From Melampsora larici-populina 98AG31 (taxonomy: Eukaryota > Basidiomycota > Pucciniomycetes > Pucciniales > Melampsoraceae): a stretch of 64,000 nt of DNA. A model generated the notes under the pieces. It saw only the letters and a list, made by a program, of their open reading frames with translations, did no database searches and had not been told where the DNA came from. The first letter of the stretch is position 1; every line of letters begins with the position of its first letter. Position numbers and translations under genes: made by a program. Location of the stretch: the NCBI RefSeq assembly GCF_000204055.1, contig NW_006768797.1:129202-193201 (forward strand). The letters run 5' to 3'. Of this stretch, positions 1 through 10,480 are shown piece after piece.

Positions 1-403
1 CTTTGATTCATCCTCAATTGATCTCATCCTCAACCCAAGTCACCTTTACACAAGCACAGGAACCTAATCTGATTTTCATTTTGAAGTGAGGCAAGTAGCC
101 ATTTGATAAAGCTTTACTGTCATAAGATGATGTAGCTAAACACTGTTTCTCACTCAAACTGAGTGCCAGTTCAGTCTCTTCGATAGACATAGAAGCATCG
201 AGTTTCTTGATTGATCAAACTTCAGCTGTAATTAGTCGAAAATAATGCTGGTACAAAGACCTGATTGAGTTCGATTCAAGAAAGGATTGAAAGAAAGGAT
301 TGAGCATCAATAATTTGAAAAAGTGGGGATGGATGATTGGTTTATGTAGTGGGATTTTTCAGATCGAAGGGTTTGTTTGGGGATCAACAAACAAAAACCG
401 TCC
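1..403. other. intergenic, no gene seen
   Basis: AT-rich sequence with no reading frame of coding character on either strand. It ends at the TTA target duplication of the MITE that starts at 407. Confidence 0.6.
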
Positions 404-406
404 TTA

Positions 407-889
407 GGGCATCTCCAACAGTCCTGAATTGCCAAAAGGCGTACAGGCTTGTCTGAAAACATACAGTAAGCTGTATTTTTTCTTTAAAATGATTTCCCTC
501 CACCGCGCACATGATGGAGGGACTTCCGAGGTCGTGCTCCTTCCAAAACCGCCGAAAGTGCACAATATTCCTCTTAAAAGTTGACTGATATCTCATTGAC
601 TATATACTTGGTATGTAATTTCTTTCGATTATCATATTTATCTTTGGACGCATGTGGTATGATTATGTCCTAAACGTCGCCAATACTGCTTCCTGCATCT
701 TTTGCAAAAGCCCTTCATGCATGAAGGTCTTGACATGCAATACCCAGTATCCCTCAAACCAAACTTCACACGAGTGGCCAGAGGTGAGAAATCTGCCGAC
801 CGGTGGAGGGTCGTTTTTTGACCCAACCCTGTAAACGTAACATACAGCTTACGCAGTGTTACGTTTACAAGGCACCATTGGAGATGCTC
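407..889. mobile_element. Harbinger-type MITE (483 bp)
   Basis: The ends are imperfect terminal inverted repeats: GGGCATCTCCAACAG at the left and, read inward from the right, GAGCATCTCCAATGG. They are flanked on both sides by the trinucleotide TTA (404-406 and 890-892). A TTA/TAA target duplication with short terminal repeats is the mark of PIF/Harbinger elements. There is no transposase inside; the short frames at 638-834 are chance frames. An internal palindrome pairs GTAAACGTAAC near 831-841 with GTTACGTTTAC near 858-868. It would depend on a transposase encoded elsewhere. Confidence 0.75.
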
Positions 890-892
890 TTA

Positions 893-1493
893 ATTTCATC
901 TTGAATAAAAAACCTCATGACCTCTTTGGTCATGAAATGTGATTTTTTTTTTTTACAAAAATCGCTTTTCTACATGTAGAAAAGCGGTCATCTAGAATGT
1001 GCTTTCTGGAAATCCGGCCTAAGTGAATGCGGCCTTAGACACAAAGCAGCTATTTTGTAAAATAAATGTCAGTCAAAAACACCAACAGGGTAGCTTTCTC
1101 AATTAAAAAACTTTCCCTTGTGTTGACAATTTGAAGAGTACTGAAAAGTCATCAGATATCTCAAATGGGTGTAAAGCAGTCTATTGGTGTAGGGGTGTGC
1201 TACCCCTTATTTTGAGGATTCTCCGGTGCGCTCATTGAGATGCCAAATATGCCACACCCACCACCTGGATTGACAGAGGCTCTTTTGGGTGGGACAAATG
1301 GCTATGGGTTTGCATAGGTTTTGATGTGTAATACATACTAGAAGTGGTTTTGAAAAAAAATTAAACTTTTTGACAATGGCTGTAACTTGACAACTTATGT
1401 CATTTATGTCACTTTTGTCAACTGTTTGCCCAAATGTCAAATTGAGCCAAATTCTGACATTTTCCTGAGAGGCTTTAAAGAAACTCAACAGGT
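893..1493. other. intergenic, no gene seen
   Basis: Only short overlapping frames on both strands without splice support (for example 1207-1488 minus against 1387-1575 plus). No recognisable protein. Confidence 0.5.
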
Positions 1494-1842
1494 GTTTATA
1501 GAGCCAGAAAGCAAAGGTCTACACGGTTCTGAACACCAGAGACAACAACAACACACCTATAAGAGATGTGAATAAAACATGTATTGTAGTACACCAATCT
1601 TCCTCAGTGAACTGATAGTATTTGCATTACAAATGATAAAAGGCAAACCTTTATAGAGCCAGCAATCAGGCAAAGGTCTACACAGTTCTGAACACCGGAG
1701 ACAACAACAACACACCTATAAGAGACGTGAATAAAACATGTATCATAGTCTAGACAGAATATATAAGTGAAATGTGATAAGAATAAATGAGAATATAGGT
1801 GAAGAAGTGCTTACACACCAATCTTCCTCAGTGAACTGATGA
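1494..1842. repeat. diverged tandem duplication, about 155-bp unit
   Basis: The stretch at 1494-1610 recurs at about 1651-1842. Both copies hold the segments TTTATAGAGCCAG, AAAGGTCTACAC, GTTCTGAACACC, GACAACAACAACACACCTAT and GTGAATAAAACATGTAT, and both end with ACACCAATCTTCCTCAGTGAACTGAT. The second copy has extra sequence inserted before that last segment. Non-coding by appearance. Confidence 0.7.
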
Positions 1843-3816
1843 GGAAGAGAGGCATGGGGGGAAAGTGATCACAATCAGATTTAGTACAGTGATGAGATAG
1901 ATTAGGTTTAAGTAAGATCAACTAGGTTAGAATTCTAGATTGTATTGGTACAAGATCTAATATGTCTTGGCGATGATATCTAGCTTAGCCTGTTGTGTTT
2001 GATGAAATAAATGTCACATTGTATTCTGACATTTCCAATACAAACCATTAAATAAAAATGATAAATTCAAACTGTTTCAATGGCACAAAAATGAGTAAAA
2101 TCCAAGGTCAAATCCCAATATTTTTGGAACAAACCACAAGAGGGGCTTTTGGATTGGATCACTTGAGTATGCAATTGAGTTTCATTCTTTGAAAAGCTAT
2201 ACATAACAGTTATCAAGCAGGAATCAGTATAACATATGTGTGAGAAGTTCTAGAAAGCTCTTTGAGTAAGTGGCTTTGCCAAATGTAAATGTACCTGTGT
2301 TAATCAGGTTTGATGTAAGTAAGACGGCAACAAGCCTCAGCTTCACAAGAGCTAATAAGAACAAACCTGCACAAATGCAACAGGAGTCATGAGGTAAGGA
2401 TGGACAAGTGAAAAGGTAAGTTAAGAGAATAAGACAGTACTAAAAATAGAAACATTGTAAAGGAGTTAGATATTAGTTGAGATTTGATAACAGGAGAAAC
2501 ACTTACAGATTCTTTTTGATGAGAGAAAAGAATCTGTGTGTGTGGAACAACTAGTACTATAAATACAAAAAACAAGACGCGAAGACACGGAAAAGTGGAC
2601 ACACTACAAATAATTAAATAAAAGATATTCAGGTCACAAGAGACTTATTCCCTAAAGAGAACACAATAACACCTGTTTTGATAATTTCATAACCTTCACT
2701 CATTTAAACAATATCCAATCATATGAATTCAATCCCAACTTGTAACTACATACTCTTAATCAGACCATTCTCGACAACTCTTTCTTTAAGTGTGTTCTTC
2801 CGGAAGTCCTTGACAAACAATAACACAACAATGTGAACTGATCAAGTCCTACTCTGCTTGCCGGCGTGAGCTGCAAAGGAGACCCTGACATAGACAATGC
2901 CTACATAGAGTTCTTCACTTTCTTCTCTTATCAACGTAGAGCCTGAGGAGAGGGTAGTTTTTGTTGGGCATCAAGTCTTTATCAATGAGGATTTCACCTA
3001 AAGGTGATGTCTCATTTGTTCATTTGGAGATGAAAAAATTGTCTTAATAGATCTTAGAAAAATTTGGTTATAATGTATACCAGAGGTACTGCACTCTAAC
3101 TATTAGAATGAGGCAAATCTTTGGCATAGACTATGGTCCTAAGATGGTTCTAACCTCTAGGAGACCAAGATCAGGTGGATAGAAGAAGTGACACAGGTTT
3201 GAAAACCAGATAGCAATCAGAATAGATCTGCTGATATCATCTGGCTGCTTTGTATTTCCTATGATCCTTGAGGTAGAAACAATGGATGAAGAATAGTGTG
3301 CACACAAGGAATAAATCATGACAGGAAAATATAAATGTAGTACAAAGATTAATTTGGTGCCGACTGACCGCTCATTCTGTTGGAAAGGGCATAAGCCACC
3401 CCAATGGCATATCTCCTTCCTTATAATAAACTCATTACATATCAATAAACTATATATGTAGTAATAATAAAAACAAACATGTAACACTTAATTACATATA
3501 AATAAATACATGTAATCAACAATTACACGCATATTGCGCAAACTGTGAATTTCTATCTCATTTCATATTCAGTTATTATGTTCTATATGCTCTATTTTTT
3601 AATGTTTCTCTTTATATGTGATATTTAAAGAGATACACATCATTCAAACAAATAAATGACACATAGATCAATTTGGAAGATGATCCTGTGTGCTTTGTTT
3701 TATGATAATCTTTCTAATAACCACACATAGCCTTAGTTCAAGCAACTAAGTTGAATTGGGAACTTGGGAACCCAACTTAGTAGCTGTTCATCTAACATTG
3801 ATCTTCTTGGCATGTG
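1843..3816. other. intergenic, no gene seen
   Basis: About 2 kb of AT-rich sequence. The minus frames at 2387-2602 and 3131-3487 lack a plausible splice pattern or a recognisable domain, so I do not call them genes. Confidence 0.5.
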
Positions 3817-4154
3817 TGTAAGGAGTACACGTGACAAGTAGGCATGGGATTGTACAGTATGGGATTAGATAGGAACTCCTTACCTCTCATTCTCAACGCC
3901 CAGCTTCGAAAGGTCCTCACTCCTCAGAGAGCCAACTGGGTGACTTTTTGGAGCTAGGTGAGATTCTCTTATTTCTCTTTATTTCTCTATATCTTTGTGT
4001 TGTTAGATGGTTACTCACTCCTCAGAGAGCCAACTGGGTGACTTTTCGGAGCTAGATCGCAATTATACCAAAGTTCCAAGTCCATCGCTCTCGTGAGAAG
4101 TCGTGTCGGACTAGTTTCCGGACTCCTCAGTGAAGGTTCTACCTGAACCTTACA
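3817..4154 (+). repeat. 5' LTR
   Basis: A 338-bp repeat with TG...CA ends, matching 10481-10818 at all but 7 positions. It contains an internal 42-bp near-duplication (3916-3957 and 4014-4055, around CTCCTCAGAGAGCCAACTGG). Confidence 0.95.
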
Positions 4155-4828
4155 CTTTTTTTGACTTGTTCACTTCGAACATAATAATCAAAACTCAAAT
4201 CATCTACAACAACATACTTTCACCATTTTTTCATTCTATTTTTATCTTTTTTTTCTGTCACTCTGCAAATCCTGTCATCTGCCAATCTGCCAATCTGTCA
4301 CCAATTCACCTCGGTCGATCAAACCTTATAAATTTGGTCTAACATCAGTTCAGTCGACAAGCAGCACATCTATCCAATTGTGGACTAGCCGAATGATCGG
4401 CGGCGCCTCTTTGAAACCTGAAAATTTTCTTGACAATCCCGACGTTTTGATTCGAGAAGCGAGGAAAGCAAAACAAAAACAAAAAGAAGCTGTCGAATCA
4501 CCACCAGCACCACCTCCAGCAAAGTATTCCTGGAGACCCGAAACATCAGTATCGGGTTCCCCCAGCGCCAACTGACCGTATCTTATACGCCTCAAGTAGT
4601 CGGCCAAGCCCTGCCACAGTCTCTGCAGTCCATTTCTCGCCTCCGACTCTCTCGCCGTCAGCTTCAGAGCATACCGTCATCGATCAACACTTCAAGAAAC
4701 TTTTAGGACATCAATCGAGCACTGAGACCCCGCACCCACCGGGGCATTTTTACACCGAGACTCCTGTATCTAAGCAATCCGACCTGACTCTCTCTGCACC
4801 TACTTTGACTTGTGTCTCAGCAAATACC
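4155..4828 (+). other. retrotransposon leader with out-of-frame N-terminal coding remnant
   Basis: Between the 5' LTR and the first ATG of the Gag frame. Two frames look coding. Frame 1 from about 4393 to 4575 carries a Lys/Gln-rich then Pro-rich stretch. The Gag frame itself is open from about 4443 without an ATG until 4829. Together they suggest an older Gag start near 4393 followed by a one-base shift, or a short upstream frame. No TGG-type primer-binding site was seen. Confidence 0.45.
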
Positions 4829-7627
4829 ATGTCAAACGAGCAGGATACGATTGAGGCCTTACGACAACAGGTCGAGAGTCTCAAACTCCAAAACGAATCA
4901 CTGGCTCAAGCCCGACAAGAGACGCTTACCTTGCAAAAATTGGTCCGGGAACTCATGGCAGAGAAAGCTGCTGCCACGACGAACACGAACCCTCATCCTG
5001 AAGGGGATCAAAACACGGTAGGCATGTCAACCAGTACTGCACATCCTTTTGCGAAATACGCCCGACAAACACCAGACTCGCCGTCACCGTTGCCTCGTGA
5101 TCAACCTAGACAAGGACCGAGTACCTCGAACGTGGCGGGCGATGTCAATCTCATGACGACACCGGGAGCACAACCTGCGGGGCTCGAGACGGAGACACAA
5201 GAGCCTGCCGCTGATCGATTTGATCAACGGACAACCCAAGCATCGCCAAACTTACCTGCTCAGACGATGTACCCACCGACTACACCTCTGTCGCCACAAG
5301 CTGCAGCCGCCTTGTACGCACCGTACATGCAAGCGTATTATCCCCCTTTTCAAGGGATGCCGACGAATTCGGGACAAACACCTATGACAGCGGACCGAAT
5401 CAAGCTGAGCAACTTACCGAAGTTTAATGGCAAATTTGGCCGACCTGCGGACTTATTCCACTGGCAAGATATGATTGAGGAAACATTTGAAGTTAAAAAC
5501 CTCACTGACGATCGCGAAAAGCTCAAATTACTCGGTTCACTCCTCAATAACGAGGAGATGTCGGCATGGTATCGATCAAACAAGGACACGCTGCGTCAAC
5601 AATCGTGGGTTGATGCTATGAAGACGATGGCGTTGGGTACTCTTCCTCATGCTTGGTCGACAGACACTGAAGTAGCCCTACGACGAATCGAGATGCGACC
5701 ATCTGAATCTTTTGATGCCTTTGTGAATCGGGCACAAACCCTACATCGGCTGGTCAAGAGAGTGGGACGAGTTACTGATCAGAATCTGGCAGAATACATT
5801 ACTTGGGGAGCTCCTCAATTGTTCAGAGACTGGGTCGACCGGGAGAAACTTTTATTCAAGAACCCTTTCTTATTCCCTGAATTCAAAGAGGCGGCAGACG
5901 GAATATGGAGATTCCTCGTTAATTCCAAACTCTTATCTGAAGTAACGCCGAAACGACAACAACCTGTAGGAACGTCTGCTGCGACCTCTTCATCAACTCA
6001 ACCATCAGCTCGTGTCCCCGTCGGCAGAATGAGATCAGATGAAGAACGCGCCGACAACGCTTGGCGATATCATGAATATCTCAGACGGTCGGGTATTTGT
6101 TCAACCTGTAAAGAAAAATGCAATAACTCGAACTGCTCAAAGAAAAGTATGCGTTTCATCTCCGTTCCGTCTGATTTCAATCCTGGCCCTCGTCCAACAC
6201 GTTTGAACACGAACAACGCTACACCAACACCTCCAGGCGCTCCAACCCAGCGTCCTGCAGGAAGACAACCTGCTGCCTCCTCTTGCGTCGCCGCAATTGA
6301 TACGTTTCCGGATCTATTAGCCAAGGACATTGCAGCTTACGAAGAGGCGGATCAAGTCATAGCTGAACAAGTGGAGGAGGAAGCTGAAAAGGGTAACGGG
6401 TGCGTACCTCCATTGTCAACAGCTCCTATCATCCTAGAATTGACATGCAATGGGAAACGGGTACGCGCTTTGATCGATTCAGGCGCGGGAACCAATCTAT
6501 TATCCGAGAAGATGGCGCGTGAGTTACGTGTATGCCGTAGGCCGTTGGTGGCACCTGTCGAGGTACGCCTAGCAATCCCAACTGAAGGCACACCTTTAGT
6601 GTTGCGTGAATTTGCGATTGCTAACTTACAATCTGAACAACCCAGTATTCGCTTTGGAGCTGTATTCTTCAAGCTGGCACCGCTCGGTTCAAACTATGAC
6701 ATGATATTAGGATCACCGTTTTTAACTAAATTCAAGTTGGATGTTTCTCTTCATCGTCGAGCTGTATTGCATACAACAACAGGAAAAATCCTCTATGAAA
6801 AAGAAATGCAATATGAGTTGAATAGGCTGCTTTGTGTTATTCAGAATTTGAATAAAATTGATGAGGTTCAAGACTTGAGCGAGCGAGAGGCATCAGTCTT
6901 AAGAGAGTTTGAAGATATGTTCCCGGCTGAACTTCCACCTGTTGAAGACGGTGAAGGACCGGATGAAATTTTTCCTGATGGCTTACCAGATGTGAAGCGT
7001 CATGCAAGGCACCGAATTGTTCTCACTGATCCGAATGTCACGATCAATGAGAAACAATACGGTTATCCACTGAAGCACCGAGACGCTTGGCGTGAACTCC
7101 TGGATCAGCATATAAAGGCAGGACGCCTGCGACGTTCTCATAGTCAGTACGGCTCTCCTTCCTTGATTATCCCAAAGAAGGACCCGTCAGAGCTGCCTAG
7201 GTGGGTGTGCGACTACCGGACTTTGAACAAATATACGGTCAAGGATCGTACTCCCCTACCCAATGTGGATGAATCCATCAGAATTGTAGCACAGGGAAAG
7301 ATATGGTCCAGTATCGACCAAATTAATTCGTCTTTTCAAGACAGAATGCGGGAAGAAGACATTCCGTTAACAGCAGTGAAGACTCCTTGGGGATTGCACG
7401 AATGGGTCGTCATGCCTATGGGGCTGACTAATGGTCCAGCAACCCATCAGGCTAGGAACGAGGAAATATTAGGAGAATTGATTGGAAAGATCTGCGTGGT
7501 TTATATTGATGATATTGTCATATTTTCTGACACAGTTGAGGAACACGAAAAACATGTGCGGCAAGTATTGGAGAGGTTACAAGCAGCTAAATTATACTGC
7601 TCATTAAAGAAAAGCAAGTTTTTTTGA
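4829..7627 (+). CDS. Gag-protease-reverse transcriptase polyprotein, first segment
   Basis: The N-terminal part of the Ty3/gypsy polyprotein, in one frame from ATG 4829 to TGA 7625-7627. In order: a Leu-heptad coiled-coil start, a Pro/Thr-rich linker, a retrotransposon Gag core (about nt 5400-5940), a cysteine cluster C-x2-C-x3-C-x4-C near nt 6100-6140 (not the usual CCHC knuckle), an aspartic protease with the DSGAG motif at about nt 6476, and reverse transcriptase with the YIDD catalytic box at about nt 7503. The frame stops just after the Lys-Phe-Phe that normally precedes the FLGH segment of this enzyme. The same frame continues beyond the TGA, so the stop is a mutation inside the reverse transcriptase and not the natural end. 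An upstream TTG at 4805 is in frame but an unlikely start. Confidence 0.9.
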   Translation: MSNEQDTIEALRQQVESLKLQNESLAQARQETLTLQKLVRELMAEKAAATTNTNPHPEGDQNTVGMSTSTAHPFAKYARQTPDSPSPLPRDQPRQGPSTSNVAGDVNLMTTPGAQPAGLETETQEPAADRFDQRTTQASPNLPAQTMYPPTTPLSPQAAAALYAPYMQAYYPPFQGMPTNSGQTPMTADRIKLSNLPKFNGKFGRPADLFHWQDMIEETFEVKNLTDDREKLKLLGSLLNNEEMSAWYRSNKDTLRQQSWVDAMKTMALGTLPHAWSTDTEVALRRIEMRPSESFDAFVNRAQTLHRLVKRVGRVTDQNLAEYITWGAPQLFRDWVDREKLLFKNPFLFPEFKEAADGIWRFLVNSKLLSEVTPKRQQPVGTSAATSSSTQPSARVPVGRMRSDEERADNAWRYHEYLRRSGICSTCKEKCNNSNCSKKSMRFISVPSDFNPGPRPTRLNTNNATPTPPGAPTQRPAGRQPAASSCVAAIDTFPDLLAKDIAAYEEADQVIAEQVEEEAEKGNGCVPPLSTAPIILELTCNGKRVRALIDSGAGTNLLSEKMARELRVCRRPLVAPVEVRLAIPTEGTPLVLREFAIANLQSEQPSIRFGAVFFKLAPLGSNYDMILGSPFLTKFKLDVSLHRRAVLHTTTGKILYEKEMQYELNRLLCVIQNLNKIDEVQDLSEREASVLREFEDMFPAELPPVEDGEGPDEIFPDGLPDVKRHARHRIVLTDPNVTINEKQYGYPLKHRDAWRELLDQHIKAGRLRRSHSQYGSPSLIIPKKDPSELPRWVCDYRTLNKYTVKDRTPLPNVDESIRIVAQGKIWSSIDQINSSFQDRMREEDIPLTAVKTPWGLHEWVVMPMGLTNGPATHQARNEEILGELIGKICVVYIDDIVIFSDTVEEHEKHVRQVLERLQAAKLYCSLKKSKFF

Positions 7628-9385
7628 CGGAGCATAAAGTTCCTTGGCCATGAAATCAGCCGAGATGGAGTCTGTCCTGATGACGAGAAGGTAGAAAAGA
7701 TTTCAAAGTGGAAATCACCTTCGAATTCAAAACAACTTCTGAAATTCCTTGGCACCGTCCAATGGATGAAGAAATTCATTGACGGGCTTTCGCATTATGC
7801 AGGGACTCTTACACCTTTGACCAGCACATCTCTGAAAGGTAAGCCATTCCAGTGGGGCGATGCAGAAGAGCACGCTTTCAACAATATCAAGCGCGTCATT
7901 ACAACCCTGCCGGTATTACGAAATCTGGATTATGATTCAAAAGAACCGCTATGGCTTTTCACCGACGCTAGCGGTAATGGTCTTGGAGCAGCTTTATTCC
8001 AAGGGATGCAGTGGGATACATCATCTCTGATTGCGTACGAAAGCCGAACAATGAATTCTGCTGAAAAGAACTATCCAGTTCACGAGCAAGAGCTTTTGGC
8101 TGTTATCAACGCCCTGAATAAATGGAAACTCTTGCTTCTAGGTATGAGAGTGAATGTGATGTCTGATCATCATTCACTCACTAATCTCCTGACACAGCGT
8201 AATCTAAGCCGTCGTCAAGCAAGATGGCTCGAAACCCTGTCTCAATTTGATCTCGACTTCAAATATCTACGAGGTCAAGATAACTCTGTCGCAGACGCTC
8301 TTTCTCGCCGGGACGACATAGCCTTGTGTGAAGTGCGGGGATCTTTGGCGTCTGAAGAACTGCAATTGATTCGTGACGGGTACCAGCAGGATAAATTTTG
8401 TCTCAAACTTTGCAAGGTTTTGCCTTTGCGAGAGGATTGCATCGTACAGGATGATTTATTATATCTCGATGGACGACTGGTGGTACCGAACTATGGTAAC
8501 CTTCGCCGTGATTTCATTTCACAGGCTCATAGTGCATTAGGACACTTAGGCATCTTGAAGACATTAGCCCGACTCCGAATCAACTTCTTCTGGCCGGGAA
8601 TGGCAAAAGAGGTGGAGAGTCAGTTACGATCGTGTGATTCGTGTCAACGGAATAAGGCGCGTACTACTTCAACACCAGGGAAATTACAAACTCCAGACGT
8701 ACCTACCAGCCCAATGGAATCAATTGCCATTGATTTCATTGGCCCATTTCCCAAAGTATCAGGTTATGACATGATCCTGACTTGTACGTGCAGGCTAACA
8801 GGTTTTGTTCGGCTAATTCCAGCTTCACAGCGCGACACCGCGGAACGGTCAGCTGCTAGATTATTCGCAGCCTGGTCCTCAATTTTTGGTCTTCCAAATT
8901 CCATCATTGGAGACCGGGATAAGGCCTGGACGTCGCGCTTCTGGCAACGCCTGCATGAGCTTCTGGGCGTTAAGGTAAACTTGTCAACGTCATACCACCC
9001 GCAAGCGGACGGTCGAAGCGAAAGATCAAACAAAACCGTTGGTCAGATCTTACGGCACCACGCGATGGAGAAGCATGGGAAGTGGTTTCAATCCCTTCCT
9101 TCCGCCGAATTCGCCATTAATTCGGCTGTCAACGTAGCAACGGGTGTGTCACCTTTTCAGTTTGTATATGGACGAGTACCCCGGTTATTCCCAATTCAGA
9201 ACCCAATGGAAGAAGATGGTGCCGACGTGAAGCATTGGATTGAAAGGCGACAATCAGAATGGGCCATGTGGAGGGACAAGCTGTGGTCTAACCGAGTAGA
9301 GCAAGCGCTTCAATACAATCAACGACGGAGAGAAGGTCAAACATTCTCCGCTGGAGAATGGGTCATGATTGACAGCACGGATTGA
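7628..9385 (+). CDS. reverse transcriptase C-terminus, RNase H and integrase, second segment
   Basis: Continues in the same frame as the preceding segment; the first internal ATG is at 7766. The FLGH segment of reverse transcriptase is at about 7640. RNase H has FTDASGNGLGAAL at about 7957. The integrase zinc-binding HHCC region spans about 8525-8650, with CDSCQ at its end. The catalytic integrase acidic triad sits in IDFIGPF (about 8728), GDRDKAW (about 8911) and the PQADGRSER region (about 9001). It closes at a second in-frame TGA (9383-9385), before the integrase C-terminal domain. Without readthrough no complete integrase is made. Family assignment is certain; activity is unlikely. Confidence 0.9.
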   Translation, partial: RSIKFLGHEISRDGVCPDDEKVEKISKWKSPSNSKQLLKFLGTVQWMKKFIDGLSHYAGTLTPLTSTSLKGKPFQWGDAEEHAFNNIKRVITTLPVLRNLDYDSKEPLWLFTDASGNGLGAALFQGMQWDTSSLIAYESRTMNSAEKNYPVHEQELLAVINALNKWKLLLLGMRVNVMSDHHSLTNLLTQRNLSRRQARWLETLSQFDLDFKYLRGQDNSVADALSRRDDIALCEVRGSLASEELQLIRDGYQQDKFCLKLCKVLPLREDCIVQDDLLYLDGRLVVPNYGNLRRDFISQAHSALGHLGILKTLARLRINFFWPGMAKEVESQLRSCDSCQRNKARTTSTPGKLQTPDVPTSPMESIAIDFIGPFPKVSGYDMILTCTCRLTGFVRLIPASQRDTAERSAARLFAAWSSIFGLPNSIIGDRDKAWTSRFWQRLHELLGVKVNLSTSYHPQADGRSERSNKTVGQILRHHAMEKHGKWFQSLPSAEFAINSAVNVATGVSPFQFVYGRVPRLFPIQNPMEEDGADVKHWIERRQSEWAMWRDKLWSNRVEQALQYNQRRREGQTFSAGEWVMIDSTD

Positions 9386-9961
9386 CAACAGATTGTCGGA
9401 GGCAAGTTCAAAGGAACTAGCAAGCTTCGAGCGCGTTACGACGGACCGTACGAGATCTTAGAAGTCCTGAACTCAGGCCGAGACTACCGGCTTCAACTGC
9501 CACCAGGTGATCTGACTTATCCAGTCTTTCATATCTCCAAGCTCAAACTTTATCATTCATCAGTAAAGGAATCAAGGGCAGAAGAGATTGCGGCCACGAG
9601 TTTGGCCTCGTCACAACCGGAACCACCCCCAGGAGAGACTCGAGAGGAGCCCATGGGGCATGCTAGGAATTGTGACGAGGGGGTGTGCATTCAAGTTGAT
9701 GCGCTAACACCCCCGCAATGTGAGTGTGCTAATTTTCTCAATCCGTGTTGTAAAGAAATTCTGGGCAAGCATTCCTCTCTCCAAAATAATAGTTTAACAC
9801 CCTTCGACGACTCATCAAGACAAAAGAAATCTAAACAAGATCTCGGAGTACTTGCACCCACCAAGTTGGGTTTGTCAATGCCGAAAACAACCCCGACAGG
9901 TCCTGAATTGGAGCCCTTGGGGCATGCTAGGTTAATTGACAAGGAGGTGTGTATCATATGA
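9386..9961 (+). pseudogene. integrase C-terminal (GPY/F) segment of the polyprotein
   Basis: Still the same frame after the second TGA. It encodes a GPY/F-type integrase tail (DGPYEI at about nt 9448, then HISKLKLYH), followed by a Pro/Glu-rich end that closes at TGA 9959-9961. It has no start of its own near its beginning (first ATG 9653), so it is the stranded 3' end of the polyprotein. In full the frame from 4829 spans about 1,711 codons with two internal stops. Confidence 0.8.
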
Positions 9962-9995
9962 TGCAATAACGCCCCCGCAATGTGAGTGCGATAAT
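9646..9995 (+). repeat. direct repeat pair in the retrotransposon 3' region
   Basis: Two copies of about 87 bp (9646-9732 and 9910-9995) share GGAGCCC, TGGGGCATGCTAGG and CCCCCGCAATGTGAGTG with scattered differences. The second copy spans the end of the polyprotein frame. Confidence 0.8.
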
Positions 9996-10156
9996 CATCC
10001 TTTTCTCTATAAGTTTTGTGAACGGCTGGCAAGCAATATTCTTTTCAAATAAATGCAGATTCAAACAATCACGACGACGACAATGCAGCAAGAATCTCAC
10101 GACTTCGAGATCATGATCAAGTTAATTTAAATGACGCAACATATTATGAATTAACA

Positions 10157-10231
10157 CAAGACTTCAAGATAATGAATTTACCTCAAGACTTCAAGATAAT
10201 GAATTTACCTCAAGACTGCAAGATAATGATT
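10157..10231 (+). repeat. 27-bp tandem repeat, about 2.8 copies
   Basis: A unit starting CAAGACTTCAAGATAATG is repeated head to tail in the untranslated 3' part of the retrotransposon, the last copy truncated and mutated (CTTC to CTGC). Confidence 0.85.
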
Positions 10232-10468
10232 AATGAATTCTCACTTTCTTTCGACAAATAATTTTTTTTCTTTTCTTCCTTTCTCTTTTATATCAGTTCA
10301 ATTTGGTTATGTTTCCTTTTTTTCTTTTTTCTCTGCTTCTTTTTCTCTTACTTAGACAAATTATTAATTCAATATTCTCTTTTGGGGCGAGTTATGCCAT
10401 TGGTGTGTTTTCTTTTCTTTTTTATTTTAAGTTTCTTTTGGTTTTGGGGGATGGCGGAATTGATTTTT

Positions 10469-10480
10469 AGGAAGGGGGGG
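10469..10480 (+). other. polypurine tract
   Basis: AGGAAGGGGGGG lies immediately before the right LTR, where plus-strand DNA synthesis is primed in LTR retrotransposons. Confidence 0.85.

Noticed and set aside
4378..4575. Separate small gene upstream of Gag
   Set aside because: It begins at TTG, lies inside the retrotransposon leader and reads like an N-terminal Gag remnant. No independent support.
7625..7627. TGA as a programmed stop between Gag and Pol
   Set aside because: The stop falls inside reverse transcriptase, just after the catalytic YIDD region, not between Gag and Pol, so a designed readthrough site is unlikely.
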